Shown: positions 1-12,500 of the stretch, in pieces
Position numbering within the stretch: position 1 is the stretch's first letter
Layout of the letters: every line of letters begins with the position of its first letter
Assembly: GCF_901709675.1 (NCBI RefSeq)
Contig: NC_051099.1
Span: 4,650,001 to 4,714,000 of the forward strand
Length of the DNA stretch: 64,000 nucleotides
Direction: 5' to 3'
Source: Syngnathus acus
Lineage: Eukaryota > Chordata > Actinopteri > Syngnathiformes > Syngnathidae
Notes under the pieces: model-generated
Seen by the model: only the letters and a program-made list of their open reading frames with translations
Told to the model about the DNA's origin: nothing
The model's database searches: none
Made by a program: the position numbers and the translations under genes

Positions 1-57
1 GAGACTGGGTTGTTGTTTTTAATAATGCATGGGATATATATATATTTTTTTTGTGGA

Positions 58-73
58 GGGGGGGGGGGGGGGG
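58..73. repeat. G16 homopolymer
   Basis: Uninterrupted run of 16 G; likely length-variable and error-prone in assembly. Confidence 0.9.
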
Positions 74-362
74 TTTCTTGCACTGTGAAAATGTCTGCTA
101 ATCAGGAGAAAACTTGTAAAAATTTCCCTAGAGTGAAAAGAAAAAAAAAAGGTAGGCCCATTTGTTTGCAATCTGCTTTTGATGGAAGTTAGTCAAAGAA
201 GGTCAAACCCCCAAGCACTGGTCTGGAGAAGACCACCCTACAACCGAGCCACACTGCTCCTGAATCCAACCAAGCAATTTCTCAGATCTACACAATTTTC
301 CCTGGACTTTCTGGAAATATCAGTTTTTTTGCATCTATTCCATTTCCTAATTCTATGTAGAG

Positions 363-761
363 TACCGTATTTTCCGGACTGTAAGGCGCACCTTCAATGA
401 ATGGCCCATTTTAAAACGTTGTCCTTATATAAGGCGCACCGGACTATAAGGCGCACCATTAATGCATCATGTCAGATTTTTAATCCAAATCAAATCATTC
501 TCCATTTTATCTTTTTTATTTCAACTTCAGACGCAACAAATGACTTTATAATCACAAAATAATGATCCATAGTCTTTTTGATTCATGATTCATAGTCTTC
601 AGCGGGCCACTTATGATTGATTTCATGACACAATGCTTCGGGCCAGTTTAAATTTAGGAATTTGGTCCATATATGAGGCGTACCGAACTATAATGCGCAC
701 TGTCGGCTTTTGAGAAAATTCTAGGTTTTTAGGTGTGCCTTATAGTCTGGAAAATACGGTA
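363..761 (-). mobile_element. TA-flanked miniature inverted-repeat element, copy 1
   Basis: Starts TACCGTATTTTCCGGACTG and ends with its complement GGAAAATACGGTA. Non-autonomous, no open frame. Internal copies of the motif GGACTATAAGGCGCACC occur near both ends. TA dinucleotides at both outer edges fit a TA target duplication, as for Tc1/mariner-type elements. It is in the opposite orientation to copies 2-6 and 9. Confidence 0.9.
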
Positions 762-785
762 CTTTGAGATCCCACAAACCAAAAA

Positions 786-1199
786 TCTTGTGTGAAAGGA
801 TTCTTGAATGACTTCTTGGGAGTGATCGCAGGCTACTCTGGTAAGCTAGAAATGCTGCCAACTGGTGGAAAAGAAAATCTGATGTCTCTCGGTCCTGTTA
901 AGAAACTAGACCTCGAGGCCCTCTGGAATAACAACGAAAGCTTGCAGCGAAAATAATCCTCCCCACATACAATAGGGGAGTATGTGGACTTTGTCTCCGA
1001 CACAGCTCTGAAAAATGTGCCGAGTGATAAGAACACTGCCCACTTTATCATAAAAAACAAGGATACCGGTCTCAGTGAACAGGCTTACCAGACTATCCAT
1101 CTGACTTCCTGGCAGCCGAAGGCTCTGACGGCATTCATCACACAACTCGAGCAAGTAACAGAAACCATGCTGAAGGTCCTGAGCGGCCATTGCGATTAG
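786..1199 (+). pseudogene. Unrecognised coding-like relic with internal stop
   Basis: One reading frame is open from about 786 to 953 (...GFLNDFLGVIAGYSGKLEM...), broken by TAA at 954-956, then open again to the TAG at 1197-1199 (...EYVDFVSDTALKNVPSDKNT...). The composition looks protein-like, with a mixed charged and hydrophobic pattern on both sides of the stop in the same frame, which suggests a decayed gene fragment or intronless retrocopy. I cannot name the parent family. It could also be chance. Confidence 0.3.
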
Positions 1200-3760
1200 A
1201 AGCAGCAGGCATAACAAACATTGTTGCCATGGTGACCGTGTACATATCTTGGTGAAACAATACTGCTTTGTGGTAAAATGATTTGACTTGAACATATGTG
1301 TCAGTTGTCAGAAAATGATAGTATTCTTCCTTCTCATGCACAGAAAAACATTTGGCTGGAAGGAAATACTGGAAGTTTACTGTGAATCATTTTCGGACTT
1401 TCTCAGGTTAGAAAGAATTTTACACACGTCTCAAGCGAAGACTGATGTGTTCCACTCAAATGAAACATTTTTCATCTACCCATAATATTCTGGCTAATCC
1501 AAATAAAATTATTCATTGTAAAACATTGATGTCACATTCACACGACATTTTAATTAAGAAAGGGGAGAGAAATTGGGTGGAAGTAGCAAGGGAAAGAGTA
1601 ATGTCATAGTTTGGGAAGGTCCCCAAATGAATTGCGTTTCTGCCACGGAAATTTGCCCAAAGGGGAAAAACAGTGGTGGACAAATTCCCAAAGGTTCCTG
1701 TGAGTTCATGATGTACTATGAAGTGGAGTTAATGTACATTGATGGGTTTGAAAATTCCTCCCCTAAAACCCCATCTGGTGTTCTCAGAGTGAAAAATACA
1801 TCAAAACAAACCTCAAAAGCTACGGTGGCACCTTTAAGGTCAAATACAATTTGTTCTGCGATGGATGTCGGTTGACCTCTAATTTGTTCGAATTTGCAAC
1901 TGTTTATTTTTTCCTTGGGAAATATTGACAAATTAATCATCCTTTCCAAGGTCAAAATGTCATATTTCTTTTTTAGCTCTACAGGCAAGGCGATGTTGAC
2001 TTAATTCATTGTACTGATCATAATTCATTGTACTTAACAGCCATTACGGAGACGCGTGTACTTTTTTTTGTCTTTAAAATAGTTTAATATAATAAATATA
2101 ATAAAATATACACAATGAACATAAATACAAAAATATAATAAATAATGATAAATAAATATAATAAAATATAATAAATTTAAGTCACAGTTTCCATGGGTGG
2201 CAAAACAGTAGTGCAACACTCCTTTTTCCAAAACAGACATAAAAAGCGATAGTGACGTAAACTCGCTAGATTGTTCCATGGTGTGTTGTATGAACACAAT
2301 TAAGGAGTCCAGCACTCCTTTGGAAAGATCCATTTTGCAAGAATCCCTCCAAGCAAGAAGTTTGATTAACCCTTTTTCTCGTTGCCCATGATGAAGACAA
2401 CACTAACTGACGTCATTGCTGTAATCTGGAAATGCAGTTACTAAAGTGTTTGAAGGCAAAGAACCAAATACAGCTCTCCACAAACATGATGTAATATCTA
2501 TTTGAGCTCACAGAATGCCTGGCACGGTTCTCGCCTAAAAATGTGCCAAAAAGTGCATTGTTGGTCTCATGAGGGCAGAAACTGGGTGGAGAATAAACAC
2601 CTCATGGATTCCATTTAAATCATTTGCAAGCCCAGGTTCGGTGAACTAGAGAGCCAAAGCTAAAACAATAAAAAAAAATAAAAAAATTACGTTAGTCATG
2701 TGAGATATGACCACGGAGAACAGAAATGAGGACATGGCTGAATGCCATTTGAACGCGGGGGGCTGTTAATTCCATGTCAGAACTGTCATTTTAAATAATT
2801 TATGGTTTTAATACTGCACATAAAGTAAATCTGCATACAGTAAACGGGTACTGCAGACAATGTTCCGCTTGAATCGCCCACTTTCCATTACGACAGTTAC
2901 CCGTGGAGCCAGCAGGACAATCTTCTCATTGACGTGCTTTGCCCCAAGCAACTATCTGGAAAGTTTTCCTCTGCTAACATTGTCTTGCTCACATACACAC
3001 ACGCACACAATGCCTGGATCCAAAAAAGCCTGGATGCACCTGTGACGCACAAGATGAGACAATTGCATACATGAGGTCATTAGTGAGGAGAGTTGTTAAA
3101 CAACCTTGAAGATTTCCCTTCTAAATGCTGCTATTTCAGTGATAGTGCCCATGTGTGCCCCATTATCACACAGCTACGATTTGACTAAGGCAACGGTACA
3201 TAACTGCATTCTTGATGGGCCAAAAAACCCACGAGTTAAAAAAAAAGTCTGTTTAGTGCATTGTAGTCATAGCTTCTTTCGGAGGGCCATTATGACTGTC
3301 AACCCAAATAAATGTGTGAGCACCTCATATTATATACAGTAAAAGCTACAAAACAAACTGACAAATAACTCCTTTTCAAATCAGACAAGTAAAAACTGGT
3401 CAAATATTTTAAAAAAAGATATTAAAAGTGAAGACAATTTGCAATTCTAGTAATGACACACAAATTTGATGCACAATTTGTCTTCCAAGACATATACAAC
3501 ATAAGAAAATATTCTCGAACTGGAATTTTCTAATTGATTATTTTTTTTCAATGATATTGTGATTAATTTTGAGCCGCATATGGTTCGGTATCCTCAAGCC
3601 ATGTAATTAATTACAATAGTAGGAAGAGCCAGGAAACAGAAAATGAATCAAGGTTCAAGGTCGACTTTAAATGTTACAAATAGAAAATAAAATATTTTAA
3701 TAGAAAAAGTCCAGATAAGGAAAATGGATATTTTACAGCCTGATTGGGTCCAATACAGTA
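1200..3760. other. Intergenic A+T-rich DNA
   Basis: No gene recognised. Contains an AATA-rich stretch at about 2083-2175 and ordinary low-complexity DNA; short open frames on both strands overlap each other without homology. Confidence 0.5.
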
Positions 3761-3981
3761 TACAGGACTGTCTCAGAAAATTAGAATATTGTGATAAAGT
3801 TCTTTATTTTCTGTAATGCATGCAATTAAAAAACCAAAAATAAATTAATAAAAGGCTTGCAATATTTCAGTTCATTTGTAATGAAACCAGAATATATGAC
3901 ATTATTATTTTTTTTTTAAATTGCATTACAGAAAATAAAAAACTTCATCATAATATTCTAATTTTCTGAGACAGTCCTGTA
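3761..3981. mobile_element. Palindromic miniature inverted-repeat element
   Basis: About 221 bases flanked by TA, starting ACAGGACTGTCTCAGAAAAT and ending in its reverse complement. Terminal inverted repeats of about 60 bases with few mismatches; both contain TTAGAATATT/AATATTCTAA and a run matching TTTATTTTCTGTAATGCA. No open frame. The TA duplication and sequence fit a mariner/Tc1-derived miniature element common in vertebrates. Confidence 0.9.
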
Positions 3982-6567
3982 TTATAATTGAAGAGGCAGT
4001 TCAACAGTATGTGTTGAGAAGTGCGATCATGACCATGATTAGGGGCACCGACCGTTTTTCCTCAAAAACACATTGAAAATGGGCTTGTAGCCAGAAAGAG
4101 TCGACGTGATGTAATTCATAAAAACACATTGACTTCAAAAACGTGTACTTGTATAAAGGAGGGGGAAAAAACATCATCCGGTACAAATCTAAGCTTTCCG
4201 TCAAGCACCTTTTCTTATTGTTCCTGATGGTCAGCTGCAGGCACAATGTTTTTGTGCTCCATTGTGTCGAGCACTATTTCAGGTGTGTCATCCATCCTCT
4301 TACAGAACATTAGAAAGTCCTCAAGCATGAATTTGCAACACAATTGTCACACGAGCGTGATGACATCATTGCTCTTCAGTTGAGCTCATTTGTTTGCTTG
4401 ATTTATTGCTGGAAATAACTTAGGCAGACATCATTTCATGAGGCTCCTGCAACATGTGGAAAATGGGTCAGGGAAAGGTTTGGCCACAAAGCAATTTTTT
4501 TTATTGCTGCAACACTATTGAGGTGACTGGGATTTTATCCAAATAGTCCAGTTTAGGAGATGGTTTCCACAGCTGAGCCAAGATTCAGCTCACTGTCGAC
4601 CGTCCAAGTGGCGATCCAGAGCGGGCCAAGATGAGTGGAAACATCCAGGTCTGGACTTTTGACTGGACACTGGAGCTGTGGAGTCTCCCTCACCCCTTGT
4701 AACTTTTTTTCCCGAGACACCTTTTTAATCCAGCTTGTTGCCGCTGTATGAGGTCCCAACTTGCTAATGAATGACAAACTACTTTGGAGCTCTGTGTTGA
4801 CATTAAACCAAAAGTTGGGTGCTCGCCAAAGCACATGCTTGACTCTAGCGCACTTTTGTCCCTGCCCATGCGATATAAGACTTGAAATGGTCGGATAAAA
4901 AAATAAAATACAATTGAAAATGACATCTCTATTAGTTTATGACAAAGTCCAATAAACAAACACCATCTTCAAGTACATTGCTTATTGATGAAGCTTGAAG
5001 AAATTGTTGCGATTGAGCAGTGAAACAAATTTTGCATCATTTATCTTAGTTTGAACTTTCTCATCGCAGTGTTTCATAATTCAGAGCAATAATGCACCGT
5101 GGTAAAATGTGAGCATGTCCCCTAGCAATAATTTAGAAGCATGTCAAGAACAAAAGCTTCTCTGATAATATTGAACTGAGCTGGATGGGGGAGACAAAAA
5201 TGACCAGTCAAGTTCAAAAAAATAAAATCGACAAATAAGCAGATTACATTTAAGAATAATAATAAAAAAAGAAGAAGCATACATGAATGGACTGCAAGTC
5301 TTTAATAACAAAAAGAAACCCATACAAAAGTATATGTACATGGTTACTTATTCAAATATCTTGCAGTTTATGGAAATGATCATAATACGGTTCATCTTGT
5401 CAATTTATATACAATAACTGTCCATTCGGACAGGACTCGAGCAGAAATGAAACGTGGGCTGCCAGCGAAAGAACTTTACACTGCGGCTGTCCACAATCAG
5501 GACCAACACAAATTGGTTGAGATATAATTTAACAATATACATTGGTTTTAATTTAGGGGCTATAACACAATTTATTTGGGGGGAAAAAAAACAACATTGT
5601 GCGACATAGATATTTTGTGCAAGAAAGTATTCAAATCACTGAGATGAAATCCCAGACGAATGAATTGAGATATTTTATATCACACTTGTAATAGAATCTG
5701 AGTGCGATATTACAACCAATTACAGACATGTCTAACCACAACATTTAAGGTCTACTAAATATGAATCAGTGTAATTTTCATTAATGTCAAGACAGGGGAA
5801 GTATGACATTTAAAAAAGAAAAAAAAGAAAAAAAGACAATCATGATGGTCCAGTGAGGTCATCAGGCGGGCAGGTTGCCATGTCAGCACTTTATGTTGTT
5901 GCCACAACTGGTTGAATATGCAAATATCAAATTTCACATAATGGACCACATTCCTAAAGATCGATTTATTGATTACTATGCCGATCAAGTTTAAAGACAT
6001 GATGGACAATGGATTACTAGCGGACACAGTTGACTGAGATCAACAATGTGTTATGTGCCAATGAATTTGAGCAGAGCGATAACTATGAAGCATGCAAAAA
6101 CTTGCCTGGTGGAGACCAAACCTGAGGTATGTTAGTATGAAAAGCAGATTGTGACATTCTGCAGTTGCATCTTCTACGACATGATTACAGGTTACATGAG
6201 TGAATGGTTCTTATTTAGAAGATGGGAATGGTGCCGTTTATACAAAAACTGGTTCAAAGAAGCTGTGATTCTTATTGAGCTTGAATTATTTTCTGAATAT
6301 AAACAATATTGAATTATCAGTATTATTGGATCCATTTTTAAAATATATTAATGCCAGCTGTAAAAAAAAAAAAAAAAAAAAAAAAAAAGCCAGCGCTTCC
6401 AATACTTGCACTGCATTTCATTTGAAAATATGCTATGGATTTTTTTTATACTGTAATAAGTGCAAATTGGTCGTTAATCTAGAACATCCCCACCGATCTC
6501 CTCTCACTCCCTCAGCTCTGACCAAAATCCTTGTGCAAGTCTATTCCTCATACATCTGCCTTTCTTC
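3982..6567. other. Intergenic region and UVRAG 3' flank
   Basis: No gene recognised. The side nearest UVRAG is probably its 3' untranslated region; the minus-strand AATAAA candidate at 5970-5965 is about 600 bases past the stop. A pure A tract occupies 6362-6388. Confidence 0.45.
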
Positions 6568-9500
6568 TCACTTGTCTGAGTTTTTACGCGGTCGACGGAA
6601 GCTGGACATATTCTCATTCAGTGCGTAGATGCGTCTGGAGAACTCCTCAAAGCCGGCCACATCCAGCTCCCCCAGCACCTGCTCATCACATTCCACAGCT
6701 ACCGCTTGGTCCACGGGGATGCAGCGGTAGTCTTCCATGGTGGTTTCCTCGGCGAGCTCTAAGCCCACTCGTAGTCCCATTCCCAGGGCCAGGTTGGTGG
6801 CCTCGGTGCCCATGATCTCCTCGGCTCGCTCCACTGAGCAGCACGCACCGGGACCTGGAGTCGGACCTGTCGCCTGTCCTGGTACCAAAGAGCCATTCAT
6901 GACACCTGTGTGCTGACTTGCGCCCACGGGATTGTCTTCCAGTGTAGAAGAGCTGCAGGGCTCTTCCGTCTCATCTTTGTGGACATCTTTATAAGTGCTG
7001 TTGTGTGTCTCCACCTCAGCGGTTGCACCTCCATCTTGCCCAATCTCTTTTTCCTCCTCTTTGGCTTCGGTGCTCTCGGTGAGGTCAAGCGAGGCCATAT
7101 TGGCATCCAGAGAGGAAGACAAGAGTTTCGGCGAAGATGATTGCATTGTTTGGGCTATGGTGGTCGGCGCCTCCCCCACGGCCACGGCACAACTGGGCGG
7201 AGGTTTTGTTTTGTATTTGTCAGCCTCAGAGCTCGCTCTCTTCCTCAGGCCCCGATCCGGGGAGCTGGTGTGCCGCGGCTTGGTCACGTCCGAGGCAGTA
7301 GGCACGCCGAGGTGAGACTTGGCTGGCATTGGGATGGAGCTGGAAACGTGGTGTCGGTCACTGTGGACGAAGGAAACACACTAACTCAGCAATTGTGGTT
7401 CAAATTTCAAGATGCCCAGATAGAGACGGTAAATTGGGTTCTGTTTCTGATCCAGGGTAGTGACAGCCGCATCTCTTTGGAAATCACTCCGCCTCCCTAC
7501 ATTTGTGAGCCTGCACTTTTGCTGTCATCCACAAGTGCACAGCAGGCACTCGCCCAAGTATGCCAGACATTTTCCGCTGTAACAGATAACAGACCCACAA
7601 TATGAAACAGCCCACCTCACCCGAGTAGCGAAGCCATAAATTAACTTAAATGGGCCCTCCCTTTTCTGATAGGCATGGCCATTTATAATACACAGGGCCT
7701 CCTTATTCGGACCATTCTGCTAGGTCTTAAGTGAGTTCAGAAGGTCAAAAAGATTCTCTTTGTGATCTCAGAAGATTCATGTTGGCTACTGAATTGCTTT
7801 ACTGTTTTCATTTAGGAATGTCCCACATAAATTGAAGGGCCTTTTTTTTTTTTTTTTTAAGAATATTGGAGCACATGTTGAGTGTGTACTTGTTTGATGG
7901 ATGGTTTCACCATCAAGCATATGGCAGACCATTTTAAAAAGGACCCTGACAGTGACCTTGAAATCCTGCTTAAGAGAGTGCGGACATGCAGGACAATTTT
8001 GAAGAAGCGTACAAATGCCTTTCCACTTCTAGGAGTAACTTGTCATACATCACAATGCCTTGGATGAAAACCATTGCAGTCATTCAGCCTCTGCTGGACT
8101 TTTCTATCCTGGAACTTTCATTCTGGCCATCCTACGGTTTTGCTTACTAATAAAGAACAGCAATGAAAACAAATTTCTTTGCTGAAGTTAAAAAAATAAA
8201 TAAATAAATAAAAGCACTGACAATAAGAGAAGTTGAAAGGCATCCCATTCCCTTATCTTTTCAAATCGTATCATGCACTCATTTTAACTAAGACCATTTA
8301 AATCAAATTCCGGGGAAAGGAATGAGGACAGATGTCACATGGAGTCAGATATTGTTTTGAGAATTGGGAAAATGTATTTCAGACTCAGTCAGATATGGAA
8401 TTCTAAAGCTTGTGCTAGAATCGAAACTTGTTGTCATGGCAAGGTGATTAGCTGAGTTTCTTAAATTACCTCATTTTTATTTTAGTAGCAGTCTAATCAA
8501 CTTCACTGCGCAACCATGATTTCTTTGCCAACATCATCAACCTAAAAACTGATAGCCTGAACCAGAAATAGTCCTCACTTTCAAGATTTTTGCCCCCCCC
8601 CCCCTTCATATCTCACATATTTGTAAAACAAAAAACAAAAAAATAATTAAAGACCTTTGCAAGATCCACTTCCTGCTAAAGAACCAAGGTTTTGGTCCAA
8701 AGCAAGCAATGGAAGATACGACTTTGTTGTTGTTGAAAGAAATCCCAAAGTAACTTTGAGATAAAACATGAATAAACATGTGATATGAGCATGGTGTAAG
8801 CTATTTAAAAAATATATATACTAATAAGTTTCATGTGATAAATGTTCTGTACTATTTTCTACTCTTTGAACTTCAGATGGCTAATGTAACAACATTCCTG
8901 AAAACCAAATTAGATGAGTGGTGGGGGTTAAGTTTGTGGTTGGCAAAAATTGTGTCTAATTTAAATATATTATAGTTCATTAGGGAGGTTTTAAAGTTCT
9001 TGGCAAACATTTTAAATTGCATTTTTATCAGGCCGCCGGAGTAGCTCAACTTTGAGTTCTAGTGTGCAAGACTCTGGCCTGCAAGCCATGTAAGTAGCTT
9101 CATCTAATTTTCTTGTACTTGTCAAAACCTGCGGCCAAAGTAGCGGCAGGCCAGTGTGAAAGCTTTTTAATGGCCAACATGTGTTTATTGCACCAGGAGG
9201 AGAAAGTCTTGATTGAGCAGTTGACATGGGAATTAGTATTGAGTTTTGTTCCTGTTCTCTCACACATGCACACACACACACACACACACACCAAATAAGA
9301 TGCACGCTTTGATCAAATCTAACTTTGGGCCCTTCCACTTCCCATTAGGAGGTAATCAGAGGAAGGGCCATTTTGTGAGCACCAACTTTTGATGGATTCT
9401 CTTCTTTCAAAACAAAAGATTATTCAATTAATGTGTGTAATACGTTTTTGAGGTCTCTGGGAGGGAAGCGGAGATGAAAGACAGCTTTGTGCTCGGAAGG

Positions 9501-12500
9501 GCGGTGGAGTCGTCAACAACGAAATTTCATTTTGATGTTTTGCGGGGTTTTTTTTTTTGCGAAGATAGAAACAGCATGGATGCAGTCAAGCATCTCACAT
9601 ATTTGTAAAGACAAATAGAGTGAATAATAATTCACAGAAAAGGTCAGATTTGGGGGAAAAGACGATGACGGGTCTTTTTGTCTTACCATCTGACAAGCAA
9701 GCCATGTTCCAGAAAGTTCTTCAGATTGGGTAGCGTTTGCTGTAGGTCTGGGGTGGTCAAGCCGTGTTGATATCTCAGCTGCAAAAAATAAATAAAAAAT
9801 TACCACAAGCAACACACACCACTGTGTTCTGACATTATCTCCCCTCGACACATTCCTTCACCTTGACACAGTTCTTCTCTTTACATTATATCTGATATGA
9901 GGTCATGAGTAAGGTGTAGGGAGACAGTGGGTGGCAAGAAAAAACAAATACACTGCTTTCAAAAGAAAAAAAGTCACCAACACTTGAGAATCAAGTCGAC
10001 ACTTGCCAGGTTTATTTGCTCGATATTACAGAGCAGGATAAGCGCATCAGGTCACACATTTGGAATAAATCCAAAGGGCCACACATGATACTGTTCCAGC
10101 TGACATGTGTTCTTTCCACTCAGTTACCATAGCAACACCTCTTCCTCTTTACATCCACACTACAATATTGATTGATGCTATTTAATAGGCTGCTGATGGT
10201 GGAAAAAGTTTTGAAATGATTTATCTGGGTCTTATTTTATGACAAAAAATGTGGATTTTAAAAACAAGTGTGTGTGGATTTTTTTTTTTAAACTGCAACG
10301 ATCAATTGACAACTAAATTATTATTTAGTGTTTATTTATTCAATTAAATTGATTAAATAATGATTTTTGACAATGTGACGTTGGAATGATACCATGTTTT
10401 TCAAATCTGTAGCACATTTGGGTGTTAGCAGTGTCACTTGTATCCATTGGGACACATCTCCAAAATGGCCCGAGTGTGTAGCATGTCTTCAGGGAAGGTA
10501 TAACGTAGATCAAAAAAATATGTGTCAAAGTGTAGAGGGGATCATACCCAAAAAAAATAAAAGCTCAGGATAATTCCACTTGAGACCCCCAGTCATTTCT
10601 AGTTTCCCTTCCATTCATTTAGGTGATGTACGCTCGAACTCTTTTCATACGTACATGTCCATATGTGCGCGAGTGCTCTTTCAAACTGCCCACAGGATTT
10701 TTTTGTAAGGGGGCTAACCAGATCGCGGTGAGAAATTCCCATGTCCCATTGAGTAAAAATGTAAGGTGAGAGCTTCTAGTTGGAGAAAGGGTGGAGTGGG
10801 GGCTCCCACTGGCTCTTTCACATGATGACATAGTGAAACAGATCCGTCCAGGACTCCTCATGGTTGATCACATCTTTGTGTCTCAACACCTTCCCTGTTT
10901 AGTTATTCAGCGAATTTCACTCAGGAGCCTCCGCAACTTGTGTGGTAGGCAATCAGCCGGTATGGCCGTGAGTGTTTGAGTGAACAACGGGCCTGATTTG
11001 ACTCATCGTGATTACAAATTCGAGTAATAATCCAAGAACTCTGCGGTGTATACAGAACATTCCTACCAATCTACTCAGAAGATATAAACACAGAGGCAAT
11101 AGTCAGCGGTAACTTTACAGTACGTGCCACCCGCCCGATCTGCCCGTTGGCCACGAGCTCCGTGCTCTAAACAACAAGAGCCTGGCTTCTGCCACGTATT
11201 ACCGTTTCCCTCTGTGTCACTCTCAATCAGCCCGTGATCCAAATGTGAATGTGGGCGGGCTGAACGGAACTTTGAGGTCAATTGCTGATGATGTGGAGAA
11301 GCAGAAGGGGGCCCAGTAACAAAGCATATGCATGCATCTTCACTTAAGATGGACCAAAGGGCAATTCCTGGGTGAGATTTTCATGTTGCATTTGATATGT
11401 CAAGAAGTTTCAACATAAGGCACCAAATCAGACTGAATTGCACATGTCCAATGATGATCGCTACGCCTTTGCCCACGGGGGCGTTTTAATAGTGGATGGA
11501 TTTCTGAAACCCCAGGGAAGACAATCAAGAGCGCATTAGATCCAACAGCTTATAGCAAAGCCAGGTGTTCCTCCAACGACTATCCTTCTGGTCAAGGACC
11601 ATGGGCTTTACCAAGACATGATATGAGCTAGTGGAAACTTTTGCCTGCAATATTTCAGCAATGTACAAAAACAAAGAGATCACTAGGTCGTGCACTACTA
11701 AGGCAACCATCTTGGATGAGGTGTCCTAATGAATATACATAGAGTACCGTATTTTCCGGACTATAAGGCGCACCTAAATACCTCAAATGTTTTCAAAAGC
11801 CGACAGTGCGCCTTATAGTCCGGTGCGCCTTAGATATGGACCAAATTCCTCAATTTAAACTGGCCCGAAGCATTGTGTCATGAAATCAATCATAAGTGGC
11901 CCGCTGAAGACTATGAATCATGAAACAAAAAGACGGATCATTATTTTGTGATTATAAAGTAATTTGTTGCGTCTGAAGTTGAAATAAAAAAGATAAAATG
12001 GAGAATGATTTGATTTGGATTAAAAATCTGACATGATGCATTAATGGTGCGCCTTATACTCCGGTGCGCCTTATATAAGGACAAAGTATAAAATGGGCCA
12101 TTCCTTGAAGGTGCGCCTTATAGTCCGGTGCGCCTTTTAGTCCGGAAAATACAGTAAAACTGAAAAGTACTGAAAACCTAATATATTTTTGTCCAGAAAT
12201 CTTGAAGCAGTTATCGTTTTTTTTTTTTTTTTTTTTTAAATACACGACAGTATCATCAAACATCCATAGGTAAGGGCCATAGGCCATACGATCTTCCTCA
12301 ACAGATGAAATGTAAGTCTTTTGAAATGATCAACAAGCACGTAACAAGGTATATATTTAGAAAAATTCTTCTTCATTTCGTGCACTGTGCCCTTTAACAC
12401 CCGTTGTTCTCCCCTTCTTTCTATGGTAATGTAACACAGGTGTGGTGTATTCATTGAACCCGTTCCCGAACCCTGAGTCAAAATTCAAACCAGATTGTTC

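Noticed and set aside
6897-7605. Several plus- and minus-strand open frames overlapping the last UVRAG exon
   Set aside because: They are antisense or out-of-frame shadows of the G+C-rich UVRAG coding sequence, with no family resemblance.
9012-9338. Open frames with Cys-Val runs
   Set aside because: Produced by the (AC)n microsatellite.
11745-12156. CRISPR-like regular repeats (ctatagtccggtgcgcc units)
   Set aside because: They are internal units of a miniature transposon in a vertebrate genome, not an array with unique spacers.
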